Assembly: GCA_043751715.1 (NCBI GenBank)
Contig: JAYUZO010000051.1
Location: forward strand, 1 to 15,483
DNA: 15,483 nt
DNA from: JAAFHS01 sp043751715
GTDB taxonomy: Bacteria > Pseudomonadota > Alphaproteobacteria > Rhodobacterales > Rhodobacteraceae
Reading direction: 5' to 3'
Shown: one piece after another, positions 7,786 to 15,458 of the stretch
Position numbering within the stretch: the first letter of the stretch is position 1
How the letters are laid out: every line of letters begins with the position of its first letter
The notes under the pieces: model-generated
Told to the model about the DNA's origin: nothing
Seen by the model: the letters and a program-made list of their open reading frames with translations, nothing else
Database searches by the model: none
Program-made: the position numbers and the translations under genes

Positions 7786-9285
7786 TCAGTCCATCGGGCG
7801 GAAGTTCAGGCTCGCGCCTTCCTTAATGCCGGATGGCCAGCGCGCTGTGATGGTTTTGGTGCGGGTATAGAACCGGAACGCATCGGGGCCATGCTGGTTC
7901 AGATCGCCAAAGGCCGATTTCTTCCAGCCGCCAAAGGTGTGATAGGCCAGTGGCACCGGGATTGGCACGTTGATGCCGATCATGCCCACATTCACCCGGT
8001 TTGCAAAATCGCGCGCGGTGTCGCCATCGCGCGTATAGATCGCCGTGCCGTTGCCGTATTCGTTGTCCATCGCAATTTTCAGCGCGTCTTCATAGGTTTG
8101 CGCCCGCACGGTTGACAGCACCGGGCCAAAGATTTCATGGCGGTAGATGTCCATATCGGTGGTCACATGGTCAAACAGATGCGGGCCGACAAAGAACCCG
8201 TCCTCATATCCCTGCAGCCCGAAACCGCGCCCGTCGACCACCAGTTTGGCCCCCTGCGCCACACCTGTTTCCACCAGCCGCAGGATATTGGCCTTGGCCG
8301 CAGCCGTGACCACCGGGCCGTAATCCACATCATTGCCGCCGGTGTAGGGGCCAACCTTCAAGGCCTCAATCCGCGGGATCAGCTTTTCGATCAGCCGGTC
8401 AGCTGTTTCATCACCCACCGGCACCGCCACCGAAATCGCCATGCAGCGTTCGCCCGCCGCACCGTAGCCCGCACCCACCAACGCGTCGGCCGCCTGATCC
8501 AGATCGGCATCCGGCATGATGATCATATGGTTCTTGGCACCGCCAAAGCACTGCACGCGCTTACCATTCGAACAGCCGCGTCCGTAAATATATTCAGCAA
8601 TCGGGGTGGAACCGACAAAGCCGATGGCGGCGATGGTGGGGTTATCAAGGATGGCGTCAACGCTTTCCTTGTCGCCGTTGATCACTTGCAAAACGCCATC
8701 CGGCAGGCCCGCCTCTTTCATCAGTTCCGCCAGCATCAGCGGCACCGACGGATCACGCTCGGACGGTTTCAGGATGAACGCATTGCCACAGGCCAATGCT
8801 GGCCCCATTTTCCACATCGGGATCATGGCGGGAAAGTTGAAGGGCGTAATGCCTGCGGCCACGCCAAGCGGCTGGCGCATCGAATACATGTCAATCCCCG
8901 GACCGGCGCTGTCGGTGAATTCGCCCTTCAGCATTTGCGGCGCGCCAATGCAGTATTCGATCACCTCCAGCCCGCGCTGGATATCACCCTTGGCATCGGG
9001 GATGGTTTTGCCATGTTCACGGCTCAGCGCCTCGGCCAGCTTGTCCATATCGCGGTTCAAAAGCTGCACAAACGCCATCATCACCCGCGCGCGGCGCTGC
9101 GGGTTGGTTGCACCCCATTTGACTTGCGCAAGCGCTGCACTTTCAACGGCGGCGTCAAGCTCCGCCTTCGATGCCAGCGGCACCCGCGCCTGCACCTCGC
9201 CCGTCGCGGGGTTGAACACATCGGCAAAGCGGCCGGATGTGCCGCGGGCATGGTGGCCATTGATCCAGTGGGTCAGTTCTTGCAT
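7786..9285 (-). CDS. mmsA: Methylmalonate-semialdehyde dehydrogenase (CoA-acylating)
   Basis: NAD- and CoA-dependent oxidation of methylmalonate semialdehyde to propionyl-CoA (and malonate semialdehyde to acetyl-CoA) in valine, thymine and related catabolism. From ATG 9285, with AGGAGG at 9292-9297 upstream, the product is 499 residues, the usual length. Visible ALDH features are TPFNFPAM (147-154), KPSE (173-176), GFVGSTPIAEYIY (222-234) and catalytic Cys281 in GAAGERCMAIS. The segment FGGAKNHMIIMPDAD (247-261) replaces the usual ELGGK of hydrolytic ALDHs: the general-base Glu is absent, as expected for this CoA-acylating family. In-frame sequence upstream to 9582 overlaps the divergent LysR gene and is not translated. 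The gene diverges from a LysR regulator and ends at a strong terminator. The myo-inositol enzyme IolA is the same family; no inositol genes are seen. Confidence 0.95.
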   Translation of the reverse strand: MQELTHWINGHHARGTSGRFADVFNPATGEVQARVPLASKAELDAAVESAALAQVKWGATNPQRRARVMMAFVQLLNRDMDKLAEALSREHGKTIPDAKGDIQRGLEVIEYCIGAPQMLKGEFTDSAGPGIDMYSMRQPLGVAAGITPFNFPAMIPMWKMGPALACGNAFILKPSERDPSVPLMLAELMKEAGLPDGVLQVINGDKESVDAILDNPTIAAIGFVGSTPIAEYIYGRGCSNGKRVQCFGGAKNHMIIMPDADLDQAADALVGAGYGAAGERCMAISVAVPVGDETADRLIEKLIPRIEALKVGPYTGGNDVDYGPVVTAAAKANILRLVETGVAQGAKLVVDGRGFGLQGYEDGFFVGPHLFDHVTTDMDIYRHEIFGPVLSTVRAQTYEDALKIAMDNEYGNGTAIYTRDGDTARDFANRVNVGMIGINVPIPVPLAYHTFGGWKKSAFGDLNQHGPDAFRFYTRTKTITARWPSGIKEGASLNFRPMD

Positions 9286-9377
9286 GGGAATCCTCCTGCG
9301 GTTGGCGGTACAATAGTCTTGCACAAATGCTGTTAATAGCGGCAATGTTCCAAAGTCATCATGCAGGATTGCAGGGT
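9286..9377. promoter_or_regulatory. Divergent mmsA/LysR promoter region
   Basis: A 92-bp region between divergent starts. On the minus strand, TTAACA (plus positions 9331-9336) and TATTGT (9310-9315), 15 nt apart, form a plausible if tightly spaced promoter about 25 bp before the mmsA start. Symmetric half-sites that a LysR protein could use include TTGC...GCAA (9319-9345) and GCAAT...ATTGC (9342-9372); neither is a textbook T-N11-A box, so the operator is not fixed. Confidence 0.4.
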
Positions 9378-10301
9378 ATGGCCCAAACAGAAAACATTGA
9401 TTGGGATGATCTGCGGGTGTTTCTGGCCGTCGCGCGGGGTGAAAGCCTGACAGCGGCGGGGCAGGTCTTGCGCATTGATCCGGCCACGGTGGGGCGGCGT
9501 GTGGCGCGGCTGGAGACGGCGATGCAGGCGCAATTGTTCGCCAGATCGCAAGGTGGCTATGCGTTGACCGAACAGGGCGCACGCCTGCTGGACCATGCCG
9601 AGGCTGCAGAACAGGCGATGACAGGTGCTGCCGAGGCCTTGCGTGGCACGCAGGGCCTGACCGGACAAATCAGGATCGGCGCACCGGATGGCTGTGCGAA
9701 TTACCTGCTGCCACAGGTGCTGACGGCGATTTGTGATGCCAATCCGGGGCTGGAGGTGCAGATCGTAGCCTTGCCGCGCGTCTTCAACCTGTCCAAGCGC
9801 GAGGCGGATATGGCGGTGGCGGTCAGCCGGCCCGAAACAGGGCGGGTGATAGCGCAAAAGATCACCGACTACCGCCTGCATCTGGCGGCCAGTGCCGATT
9901 ATCTGGCCCGCAGCGGTGTGCCTGCAGGGCCAGCCGACCTGCGCGCCCACCGGCTGATCGGCTATATTCCTGACATGATTTTTGACAAGGAACTGGATTA
10001 TATGGCCGAGGCGGGCCTGGGGGCGGTGCCCTTTGCGTCAAACTCCGTCTCGGTGCAACTGAACTGGCTGCGGGCGGGGGCTGGCATTGGGGTGGTACAT
10101 GATTTCGCCCTGCCTGCCGCCCCGGAATTGCGCCGCCTGCTGGTGGATCAGATCAGCCTGACCCGCGCCTTCTGGCTGATCCGGCATGAGGGCGACCGGC
10201 GGCTGGAACGGCTGAACCGCTTTGCCAGCCTGTTGACGGCCGGGTTGAAGGCCGAGGTGGCGCGGCTGGAAGCCCTTGCCAGCCTGAAACCCGTTGCTTG
10301 A
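9378..10301 (+). CDS. LysR-family transcriptional regulator, divergent from mmsA
   Basis: 307 residues from ATG 9378 (MAQTENIDWDDLRVF). The N-terminal winged helix-turn-helix (about 9-68) shows the typical pattern LRVFLAVARGESLTAAGQVL, then IDPATVGRRVARLE and a GGYALTEQG wing. A linker helix (about 70-88) leads into a periplasmic-binding-protein-like effector domain (about 93-295) starting QIRIGAPDG. Length and layout are normal for LysR. Because it diverges from mmsA with only 92 bp between, I infer that it controls mmsA, perhaps sensing a valine- or thymine-derived intermediate, and probably represses itself. An ATG at 9327 lies in frame, but it would put the start in the promoter region and add a non-family extension. 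The name MmsR is avoided, because the well-known MmsR of Pseudomonas is an AraC-type protein. Confidence 0.88.
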   Translation: MAQTENIDWDDLRVFLAVARGESLTAAGQVLRIDPATVGRRVARLETAMQAQLFARSQGGYALTEQGARLLDHAEAAEQAMTGAAEALRGTQGLTGQIRIGAPDGCANYLLPQVLTAICDANPGLEVQIVALPRVFNLSKREADMAVAVSRPETGRVIAQKITDYRLHLAASADYLARSGVPAGPADLRAHRLIGYIPDMIFDKELDYMAEAGLGAVPFASNSVSVQLNWLRAGAGIGVVHDFALPAAPELRRLLVDQISLTRAFWLIRHEGDRRLERLNRFASLLTAGLKAEVARLEALASLKPVA

Positions 10302-10361
10302 CAGAATCCAATTGCGGGCAGACGCTTGCAGGCCAGACTGCACACTTGGAGGATCACCGCC

Positions 10362-10799
10362 ATGATGCCCGTTTCAACCATCCTGAAAGCCAAAGCCACC
10401 GAAGGCATCATTACCGTGGCGCCCGGCACCACCGTGGGTGAGGCGGCGCAGCTGCTGTCGGCCAAACGGATCGGGGCGGTGATCGTATCACCAGACGGGG
10501 CGACGATGGCGGGCATCCTGTCGGAAAGGGATATCGTACGCGAACTGGGGCGGCGCGGGGCGGCCTGCCTGAGCGACCCGGTCGATGCGCTGATGACGCG
10601 CGAGGTGGTGTCGTGCAAACCCGGTGACCGCACGAATGATGTGCTGCAGATGATGACGGACGGGCGGTTCCGGCACATGCCGGTGATGCAGGGCGACCAG
10701 ATGGTGGGGCTGATTTCCATTGGCGATGTGGTCAAGGCACGGCTGTCGGAACTGTCAACCGAGGTGGACGCGCTGGAAGGGATGATCAAGGGCTTCTGA
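10362..10799 (+). CDS. Stand-alone CBS-domain pair protein
   Basis: 145 residues consisting of two CBS domains (Bateman module): about 6-64, with GILSERDIVRELG at 51-63, and about 77-132, with RHMPV at 104-108 and GLISIGDVVKARL at 116-128. Such modules bind adenosine nucleotides or related ligands and usually regulate another protein; alone, the partner cannot be told. The start is one of two adjacent ATGs (10362, 10365), placed by GGAGG at 10348-10352 with 9-nt spacing to the first. It follows the LysR gene by 60 bp and precedes coaD by 73 bp on the same strand, so it may be co-transcribed with either. No signal peptide or membrane segment; cytoplasmic. A role linked to coaD or mmsA is only a guess. 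Confidence 0.85.
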   Translation: MMPVSTILKAKATEGIITVAPGTTVGEAAQLLSAKRIGAVIVSPDGATMAGILSERDIVRELGRRGAACLSDPVDALMTREVVSCKPGDRTNDVLQMMTDGRFRHMPVMQGDQMVGLISIGDVVKARLSELSTEVDALEGMIKGF

Positions 10800-10830
10800 T
10801 CTGGGGCTTTTGATCCGGGGCTTGCAAGCC
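10797..10830. repeat. Imperfect 13-bp direct repeat and 12-bp palindrome before coaD
   Basis: TGATCTGGGGCTT (10797-10809) is repeated as TGATCCGGGGCTT (10811-10823), one mismatch, with a period of 14. The second copy overlaps the perfect palindrome GGCTTGCAAGCC (10819-10830). The first copy overlaps the stop of the CBS gene. It may be a chance slippage duplication or a short regulatory site. Confidence 0.35.
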
Positions 10831-10872
10831 TGCGGCTGATCGTGTTGGCTGACTGCAAAACGGGGGGCAGTC

Positions 10873-11367
10873 ATGCGCATTGGTTTATATCCGGGCACCT
10901 TTGATCCGGTCACGCTGGGGCACACGGATATCATTCACCGGGCGATGGCACTGGTTGACCGGCTGGTGATCGGTGTTGCGATCAACCGCGACAAAGGGCC
11001 GATGTTTTCGCTCGAGGAACGGGTCGCAATGGTGCAGGCGGAATGTGCGGCAATCGTGGCCAAGACGGGCGGCGAGATTGTGGTGTACCCATTCGAAAAC
11101 CTGCTGATCAACTGCGCGCGGGATGTGGGGGCGACTGTCATTATCCGCGGTCTGCGGGCGGTAGCGGATTTTGAATATGAATTCCAGATGGTGGGCATGA
11201 ACCGCGCTTTGGACGCAAGCATCGAAACGGTGTTCATGATGGCCGATGCGCGCAGGCAGGCGATTGCATCAAAGCTGGTCAAGGAAATTGCGCGGCTGGG
11301 CGGGGACGTATCAAAATTCGTGCCACCCGCAGTGGATGCAGCCTTGCGGGCGCGGGTAGGGCGGTAA
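10873..11367 (+). CDS. coaD: Phosphopantetheine adenylyltransferase
   Basis: Transfers AMP from ATP to 4'-phosphopantetheine giving dephospho-CoA, the penultimate step of coenzyme A synthesis, in the cytoplasm. 164 residues, the family's normal size. Motifs: the nucleotidyltransferase signature GTFDPVTLGH (8-17, with the catalytic His at 17), RGLRAVADFEYEFQM (92-106) and the C-terminal ATP-binding IASKLVKEIA (131-140). The start ATG 10873 is preceded by a G-rich stretch (GGGGGG at 10862-10867) that can serve as the ribosome site. It lies between the CBS gene and the convergent cydB gene. An essential housekeeping function with no oddities. Confidence 0.96.
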   Translation: MRIGLYPGTFDPVTLGHTDIIHRAMALVDRLVIGVAINRDKGPMFSLEERVAMVQAECAAIVAKTGGEIVVYPFENLLINCARDVGATVIIRGLRAVADFEYEFQMVGMNRALDASIETVFMMADARRQAIASKLVKEIARLGGDVSKFVPPAVDAALRARVGR

Positions 11368-11386
11368 GGCAATCGCCGGACTGTAG

Positions 11387-11406
11387 GATGGGCAATATTG
11401 CCCATC
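11387..11406. repeat. Perfect 20-bp palindrome between convergent coaD and cydB
   Basis: GATGGGCAATATTGCCCATC is its own reverse complement over all 20 bases. It sits in the 55-bp gap between two converging genes, 19 bp after coaD and 16 bp before the cydB stop. As RNA from either strand it would form an 8-bp stem with an ATAT loop, and no T-run follows. It resembles the dispersed REP-like GGGTGGGC...GCCCACC palindromes that occur between genes in many proteobacteria; it could also act as a bidirectional transcription barrier. Confidence 0.55.
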
Positions 11407-11422
11407 ACGCCAGGTGGCAGGG

Positions 11423-12427
11423 CTAATCATACCGCAGTGCTGTCGCCTTGCCGCGAAAGATGAAATAGCTCAGCACTGAATAGGCGATGATCACTGGCAG
11501 CACGATCAGCGTGCCGACAAGGATGATGGCCAGACTTTCGGGGGCGGATGCGGCCTCGTAGATTGTGATCGCCTCTGGCACCACATAGGGGAAAAAGCTG
11601 TAGGCCATGCCCAGAAAGCCCAGCGTAAACAGCGCAATGGTGGCCATAAAGGGCACCCACGCATAATGGTCATTCACCATGGGCAGGCGGCGCAGTTTCC
11701 ACCAGATCAGGCCAACCAGCAGGCCTGACAGAATGGGCAGGGGGGCCAGATACAGCATCTGCGGCCATGCAAACCATTTGTCATAAATCCGCGCGCTGAC
11801 AAAGGGCGTTGCCAGCGAAATCGCCCCCATGCCCAGTACCACGCCCCAGATGCCGCCCTTGGCCCAGTCTATCGCCTTGATCTGCAGCGCACCTTCGGCC
11901 TTCATGATCATCCATGTCGCCCCGATAAAGCTGTAGGCCACGGTCAGAAACACCCCCGTCAGCAGCGCAAAGGCGATATGCGGCCATGTCCATGCCAGGC
12001 CCATCACATACATCCCCAGCATGAAACCCTGGGTCATTCCGGTCAGCGTGCTGCCGATCCAGAACGCCCCATCCCATGCGCGTTTGTGGCCCATCGGCGC
12101 TTTGGCCCGGAATTCAAAGGCCACACCGCGCAAAATCAGCGCGATCAGCATGATGGCCACGGGCAGGTACAGCTGCGTTAGAATGGCGCCATGGGCTGCG
12201 GGGAAGGCCACCAGCAAGATGCCGATGGCCAGCACCAGCCACGTTTCATTCGCATCCCAGAACGGCCCGATCGAGGCAACCATGCGGTCTTTCTCTTCGG
12301 CGGTCGCAAACGGGAACAATATACCGACGCCCAGATCAAACCCATCCAGCACCACATAGATCAGGATCGACAGACCCATAAGGCCGGCAAAGATGAACGG
12401 CAGGTCCAGCGATTGCAGCGCGGTCAT
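11423..12427 (-). CDS. cydB: Cytochrome bd-type quinol oxidase subunit II
   Basis: Partner subunit of the bd-type terminal oxidase in the inner membrane. 334 residues from ATG 12427, close to the roughly 336 residues of CioB/CydB of the cyanide-insensitive type. Eight or nine hydrophobic segments are visible. The family signature begins LDLPFIFAGLMGLSILIYVV and continues with DGFDLGVGILFP and GPFWDANETWLV, and ends IIAYSVLSYFIFRGKA. The start overlaps the cydA stop by 4 bp (ATGA), so translation is coupled. In-frame sequence continues upstream to 12784, but it lies over cydA and shows no family similarity. The stop TAG is at 11425-11423. No CydX-like small frame is seen after it, as is usual for CIO-type operons. 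Confidence 0.95.
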   Translation of the reverse strand: MTALQSLDLPFIFAGLMGLSILIYVVLDGFDLGVGILFPFATAEEKDRMVASIGPFWDANETWLVLAIGILLVAFPAAHGAILTQLYLPVAIMLIALILRGVAFEFRAKAPMGHKRAWDGAFWIGSTLTGMTQGFMLGMYVMGLAWTWPHIAFALLTGVFLTVAYSFIGATWMIMKAEGALQIKAIDWAKGGIWGVVLGMGAISLATPFVSARIYDKWFAWPQMLYLAPLPILSGLLVGLIWWKLRRLPMVNDHYAWVPFMATIALFTLGFLGMAYSFFPYVVPEAITIYEAASAPESLAIILVGTLIVLPVIIAYSVLSYFIFRGKATALRYD

Positions 12428-13803
12428 TCTGCCGGCACCATCACAGCCGCCCCTTGGGCGCGCGGATCGGGGCCAAGACTTTCGCCCTTGGCGGCCTTGC
12501 GCGCCATGTAGGTGATGACACCCATATACGCAAGCATCAGGGCGGCATAGACCAGCAGGTAGGCAATCAGCGTTGACAGCACCATACCTGCACCCACGGG
12601 GGCCACGGCCTGTTCCGTGGTCAACACACCCTGCACCAGCCAGGGTTGCCGCCCGATTTCGGTGGTGTACCACCCGGCCAGCGTCGCCACCCAGCCCATA
12701 AAGGCCATGCCGGACATGCCGATCAAGTACAGTTTCGGCATGCGGTCCACACCGCGCCGCCACAACAGGACCGTACCCAGCCAAGACGTTGCCAGCATCA
12801 GCATGCCAACGCCAACCATGATGCGGAACGCCCAGAACACCTGCAGCACGGGCGGGTGCAGGATCGTGCCATCTTCGGCCACAAAATCATTCAAGCCGGG
12901 CACTACACCTTCGGCGCTGTGCGTCAGAATGATCGAGGCCATGTTCGGAATCGCGATTTCGTAATCATTGCTGCGGGTTTCCTTGTTCGGGATGGCGAAC
13001 AGCACAAGCGGCACATTGCCCTGCGTTTCCCAGTTCCCCTCCATCGCCGCCACCTTTTGCGGCTGATGTTCCAGCGTGTTCAGCCCGTGCATATCACCCG
13101 CCACAATCTGGATCGGGATCAGTATGGCAGCGAGGATGATGCCGGTGCGGAAAGTGGATTTCGTCCCCTCAGCCTTGTCTTTCATCAACAGGCGCAGCGC
13201 ACTGATCCCGGCCAGCAGAAAGGCAACCGTCAGGCCGGATGCCAGCAGCATGTGCACAAGGCGATAGGGCATGGAGGGGTTGAACACGATTGCCGCCCAA
13301 TCCGTGGCATGTACGATACCATCCCGCAATTCGTACCCTTGGGGTGTGTGCATCCATGAATTCAACACAATGATCCAGAACGCGCTCATCGTGGTGCCAA
13401 AGGCCACAAGGAACGTCGCCATGGTGTGCACCCATGGTTTCACGCGCGATGCACCGAACAGCATGATGCCCAGAAACGCCGCCTCAAGGAAAAACGCGGT
13501 CAGCACCTCATAGGCCAGCAGCGGCCCGGCAACGTTTCCGACGGTTTCCATAAAGCCCGGCCAGTTGGTGCCGAACTGGAAAGACATAGTGATGCCAGAC
13601 ACAACGCCCATCGCAAACGACAGGGCGAACACCTTGACCCAGAACATGTAGGCGTCCATCCACTTGGCATTGCCGGTGGCATTGAAGCGCAGCTTGAAGA
13701 ACAAAAGCACCCAGCCAAGCGCAATGGTGATGGTGGGGAACAGAATGTGGAACGATATGTTAGCGCCGAACTGGATACGGGACAGAAGAAGGGCGTCCAT
13801 CAT
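12424..13803 (-). CDS. cydA: Cytochrome bd-type quinol oxidase subunit I (short Q-loop)
   Basis: Catalytic subunit that oxidises quinol and reduces O2 to water at hemes b558, b595 and d, in the inner membrane. I choose ATG 13803 (AAGG shortly upstream), giving 459 residues. With this start the E. coli numbering is kept: H19 (heme ligand) in ISFHILFP, and E99 and E107 in YEVLTAFFLEA. Also present are H184 and M329 (b558 ligands; FRIMV), K250 and E255 of the quinol-site KVAAME, and E382 in TEIGRQPW. An ATG at 13833 would add ten residues. The protein is about 60 residues shorter than E. coli CydA because the C-terminal Q-loop insert is missing, the hallmark of cyanide-insensitive (CioA) enzymes. 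Probably used at low oxygen or under respiratory inhibition. I see no clear FNR box upstream. Confidence 0.95.
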   Translation of the reverse strand: MMDALLLSRIQFGANISFHILFPTITIALGWVLLFFKLRFNATGNAKWMDAYMFWVKVFALSFAMGVVSGITMSFQFGTNWPGFMETVGNVAGPLLAYEVLTAFFLEAAFLGIMLFGASRVKPWVHTMATFLVAFGTTMSAFWIIVLNSWMHTPQGYELRDGIVHATDWAAIVFNPSMPYRLVHMLLASGLTVAFLLAGISALRLLMKDKAEGTKSTFRTGIILAAILIPIQIVAGDMHGLNTLEHQPQKVAAMEGNWETQGNVPLVLFAIPNKETRSNDYEIAIPNMASIILTHSAEGVVPGLNDFVAEDGTILHPPVLQVFWAFRIMVGVGMLMLATSWLGTVLLWRRGVDRMPKLYLIGMSGMAFMGWVATLAGWYTTEIGRQPWLVQGVLTTEQAVAPVGAGMVLSTLIAYLLVYAALMLAYMGVITYMARKAAKGESLGPDPRAQGAAVMVPAE

Positions 13804-13887
13804 GCTTACCTTTGTTATAGTCATGCCAGACATAGGTGCTGCAGTGCAGAAGTCATATACGGCACGCCATGCTGTAATGTCGCAGGG

Positions 13888-14889
13888 TCAACCGCCGGTA
13901 TGGCTCATGTGGCGGGTCATCTGGCCCTGCACGTTCTGGCGTGAATAATCGAAATCATGGCCTTTGGGTTTATGGGCAATGGCGGTGCGGATGGCCTGTT
14001 CAAGTGCCGCGTCGCTGGGGCTGGCACGCAGAGGCGCGCGCAGATCAGCCATGTCTTCCTGCCCAAGGCACATGTACAACTCACCCGTGCAGGTCAGGCG
14101 CACGCGGTTGCAGCTTTCGCAGAAATTATGGGTCAGCGGAGTGATGAAGCCAATTTTCTGGCCTGTCTCAACGATTTTGACATAACGCGCGGGGCCGCCG
14201 GTGCGATCTGGCAGGTCTGTCAGCGTAAAGCGGTCTGCCAGACGGCTGCGCAGATCCTGCAGGCTCCAATACTGGTCAAGGCGGTTTTCGTTGCCCAGAT
14301 CGCCCATCGGCATGACCTCGATAAAGGTCAGATCGTGGCCTTCGGTCGCGCACCAGTGCAGCAGGGCAAAGAGTTCGTCTTCGTTGAAATCCTTCAGTGC
14401 GACGGCATTGATCTTGACGCGCAGGCCCGCAGCGGTGGCGGCCTTTATGCCGTCCAGCACTTGCGGCAGGCGGCCCCAGCGGGTGATCCGGGCGAATTTC
14501 GCGTCATCAAGCGTATCGAGCGATACGTTGATGCGCCTGATCCCGCAGGCGGCCAGATCAGCGGCATAGCGCGCCAGTTGGCTGCCATTGGTGGTCAGCG
14601 TCAGTTCTTGCAGCGCCCCGGATTCAAGGTGGCGCGATATGGCGCGGAAAAAGGTCAGAATGCCTTTGCGGACCAGCGGCTCACCGCCGGTGATGCGCAG
14701 CTTTTGCACGCCCATGCGGATGAACGTGCTGCACATGCGGTCAAGCTCTTCTAATGACAGCAGGTCTGCCTTGGGCAGAAACGTCATGTTTTCGGCCATG
14801 CAATAGGTGCAGCGAAAATCGCAGCGGTCGGTAACCGACACGCGCAGATAGCTGATGGCGCGGGCGAAAGGATCAATCAACGGGATCAT
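13888..14889 (-). CDS. moaA: GTP 3',8-cyclase, molybdenum cofactor biosynthesis
   Basis: Radical-SAM enzyme that converts GTP to 3',8-cyclo-GTP, the first step of molybdopterin synthesis, in the cytoplasm. From ATG 14889 it has 333 residues starting MIPLIDPFARAISYLRVS, as in Rhodobacteraceae relatives. The N-terminal 4Fe-4S/SAM cluster motif is C23-x3-C27-x2-C30 in DRCDFRCTYC, the GGEP SAM motif is at 68-71, and the C-terminal cluster uses C257, C260 and C274. The chain ends in the functionally important Gly-Gly (MSHTGG). A TTG at 14925 could add 12 residues, but relatives do not have this extension; the ribosome site before 14889 (CAGGG) is unusually close. moaA precedes cydA by 84 bp on the same strand and diverges from the lipoprotein gene. 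No other moa genes are in the window. Confidence 0.96.
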   Translation of the reverse strand: MIPLIDPFARAISYLRVSVTDRCDFRCTYCMAENMTFLPKADLLSLEELDRMCSTFIRMGVQKLRITGGEPLVRKGILTFFRAISRHLESGALQELTLTTNGSQLARYAADLAACGIRRINVSLDTLDDAKFARITRWGRLPQVLDGIKAATAAGLRVKINAVALKDFNEDELFALLHWCATEGHDLTFIEVMPMGDLGNENRLDQYWSLQDLRSRLADRFTLTDLPDRTGGPARYVKIVETGQKIGFITPLTHNFCESCNRVRLTCTGELYMCLGQEDMADLRAPLRASPSDAALEQAIRTAIAHKPKGHDFDYSRQNVQGQMTRHMSHTGG

Positions 14890-14975
14890 GCCCTGCAGGT
14901 TAGGCGCAGGCGGGCGCGCTCGCAAGGGTGCAATGGGTGGTTGCGGGGGCGCGGTCTGCGCATTATCGTGAAGGC

Positions 14976-15437
14976 ATGTATATCACCCGTGCCCTGACCG
15001 TTTCGCTGGCCGCCCTGACCTTGTCAGGCTGTGCCGTGTTTGCCCCTGCAGCTATCGAGGCCCCGCCTGTGCCCACCGTGGCCGCACCACCACCAAATCC
15101 GGGTGGTGTGCTGGGCGCAAACGGGCAATCAGCCGATGCACTGGACCAATCATCGGCGGCTGATATCGCAGCGGCCGCGGCCGTATCCGAACCTGCGGGA
15201 GAGCGGGCACTGGGCCGCGTGGTGGTGGCATTGGGCAGCCCGGCCGAGCAGGGGTTCTGGATCAAAACCGCATTGGCCGCCGCACCCGGCAAGGGGCGCG
15301 TGGTCACGGCAGACGGGCAATCGGTGAACGTGGACCTGATCCCCGGCACAGGTGGCGCGTCATTGTCGCTGGCGGCGTTCCGGCAATTGGGGCTGGGGCT
15401 GACCGAATTGCCGGAAGTGACGGTTTACGCCAACTGA
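14976..15437 (+). CDS. Small alanine/proline-rich lipoprotein
   Basis: 153 residues from ATG 14976, with GAAGG just upstream. The N-terminus is a lipoprotein signal, MYITRALTVSLAALTLSGC, with the lipobox LSGC and lipidated Cys19; Ala at +2 predicts transfer to the outer membrane. A Pro/Ala-rich linker (about 24-75) leads to a compact C-terminal domain (about 78-153) with RALGRVVVALG, FWIKTAL, and GQSVNVDLIPG then SLSLAAFRQLGL. I recall similar Rhodobacteraceae proteins carrying a misleading automatic name (D-galactarate dehydratase), which this lipoprotein cannot be. The last 45 residues vaguely resemble the end of an RlpA-like double-psi barrel; this is inference. In-frame sequence from 14928 would precede the signal peptide and is rejected. 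It diverges from moaA. Confidence 0.75.
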   Translation: MYITRALTVSLAALTLSGCAVFAPAAIEAPPVPTVAAPPPNPGGVLGANGQSADALDQSSAADIAAAAAVSEPAGERALGRVVVALGSPAEQGFWIKTALAAAPGKGRVVTADGQSVNVDLIPGTGGASLSLAAFRQLGLGLTELPEVTVYAN

Positions 15438-15458
15438 GGCTGGTGTTTGCCGCAAGCG

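Noticed and set aside
8137..9336. A 399-codon open frame on the plus strand opposite mmsA
   Set aside because: Antisense shadow of a clear ALDH gene; the translation is low-complexity, with no family features and no ribosome site.
9286..9582. N-terminal extension of mmsA by 99 codons
   Set aside because: It would overlap the divergent LysR gene and lacks similarity; the AGGAGG at 9292-9297 fixes the start at 9285.
12428..12784. N-terminal extension of cydB by 119 codons
   Set aside because: The segment is out-of-frame cydA sequence; the family start MTALQSLDLPF and the ATGA overlap fit 12427.
13804..13887. FNR/CRP-type box upstream of cydA
   Set aside because: I looked for TTGAT-N4-ATCAA and close variants and found none; TATAAC near 13814-13819 is too close to the start to be a normal -10 box.
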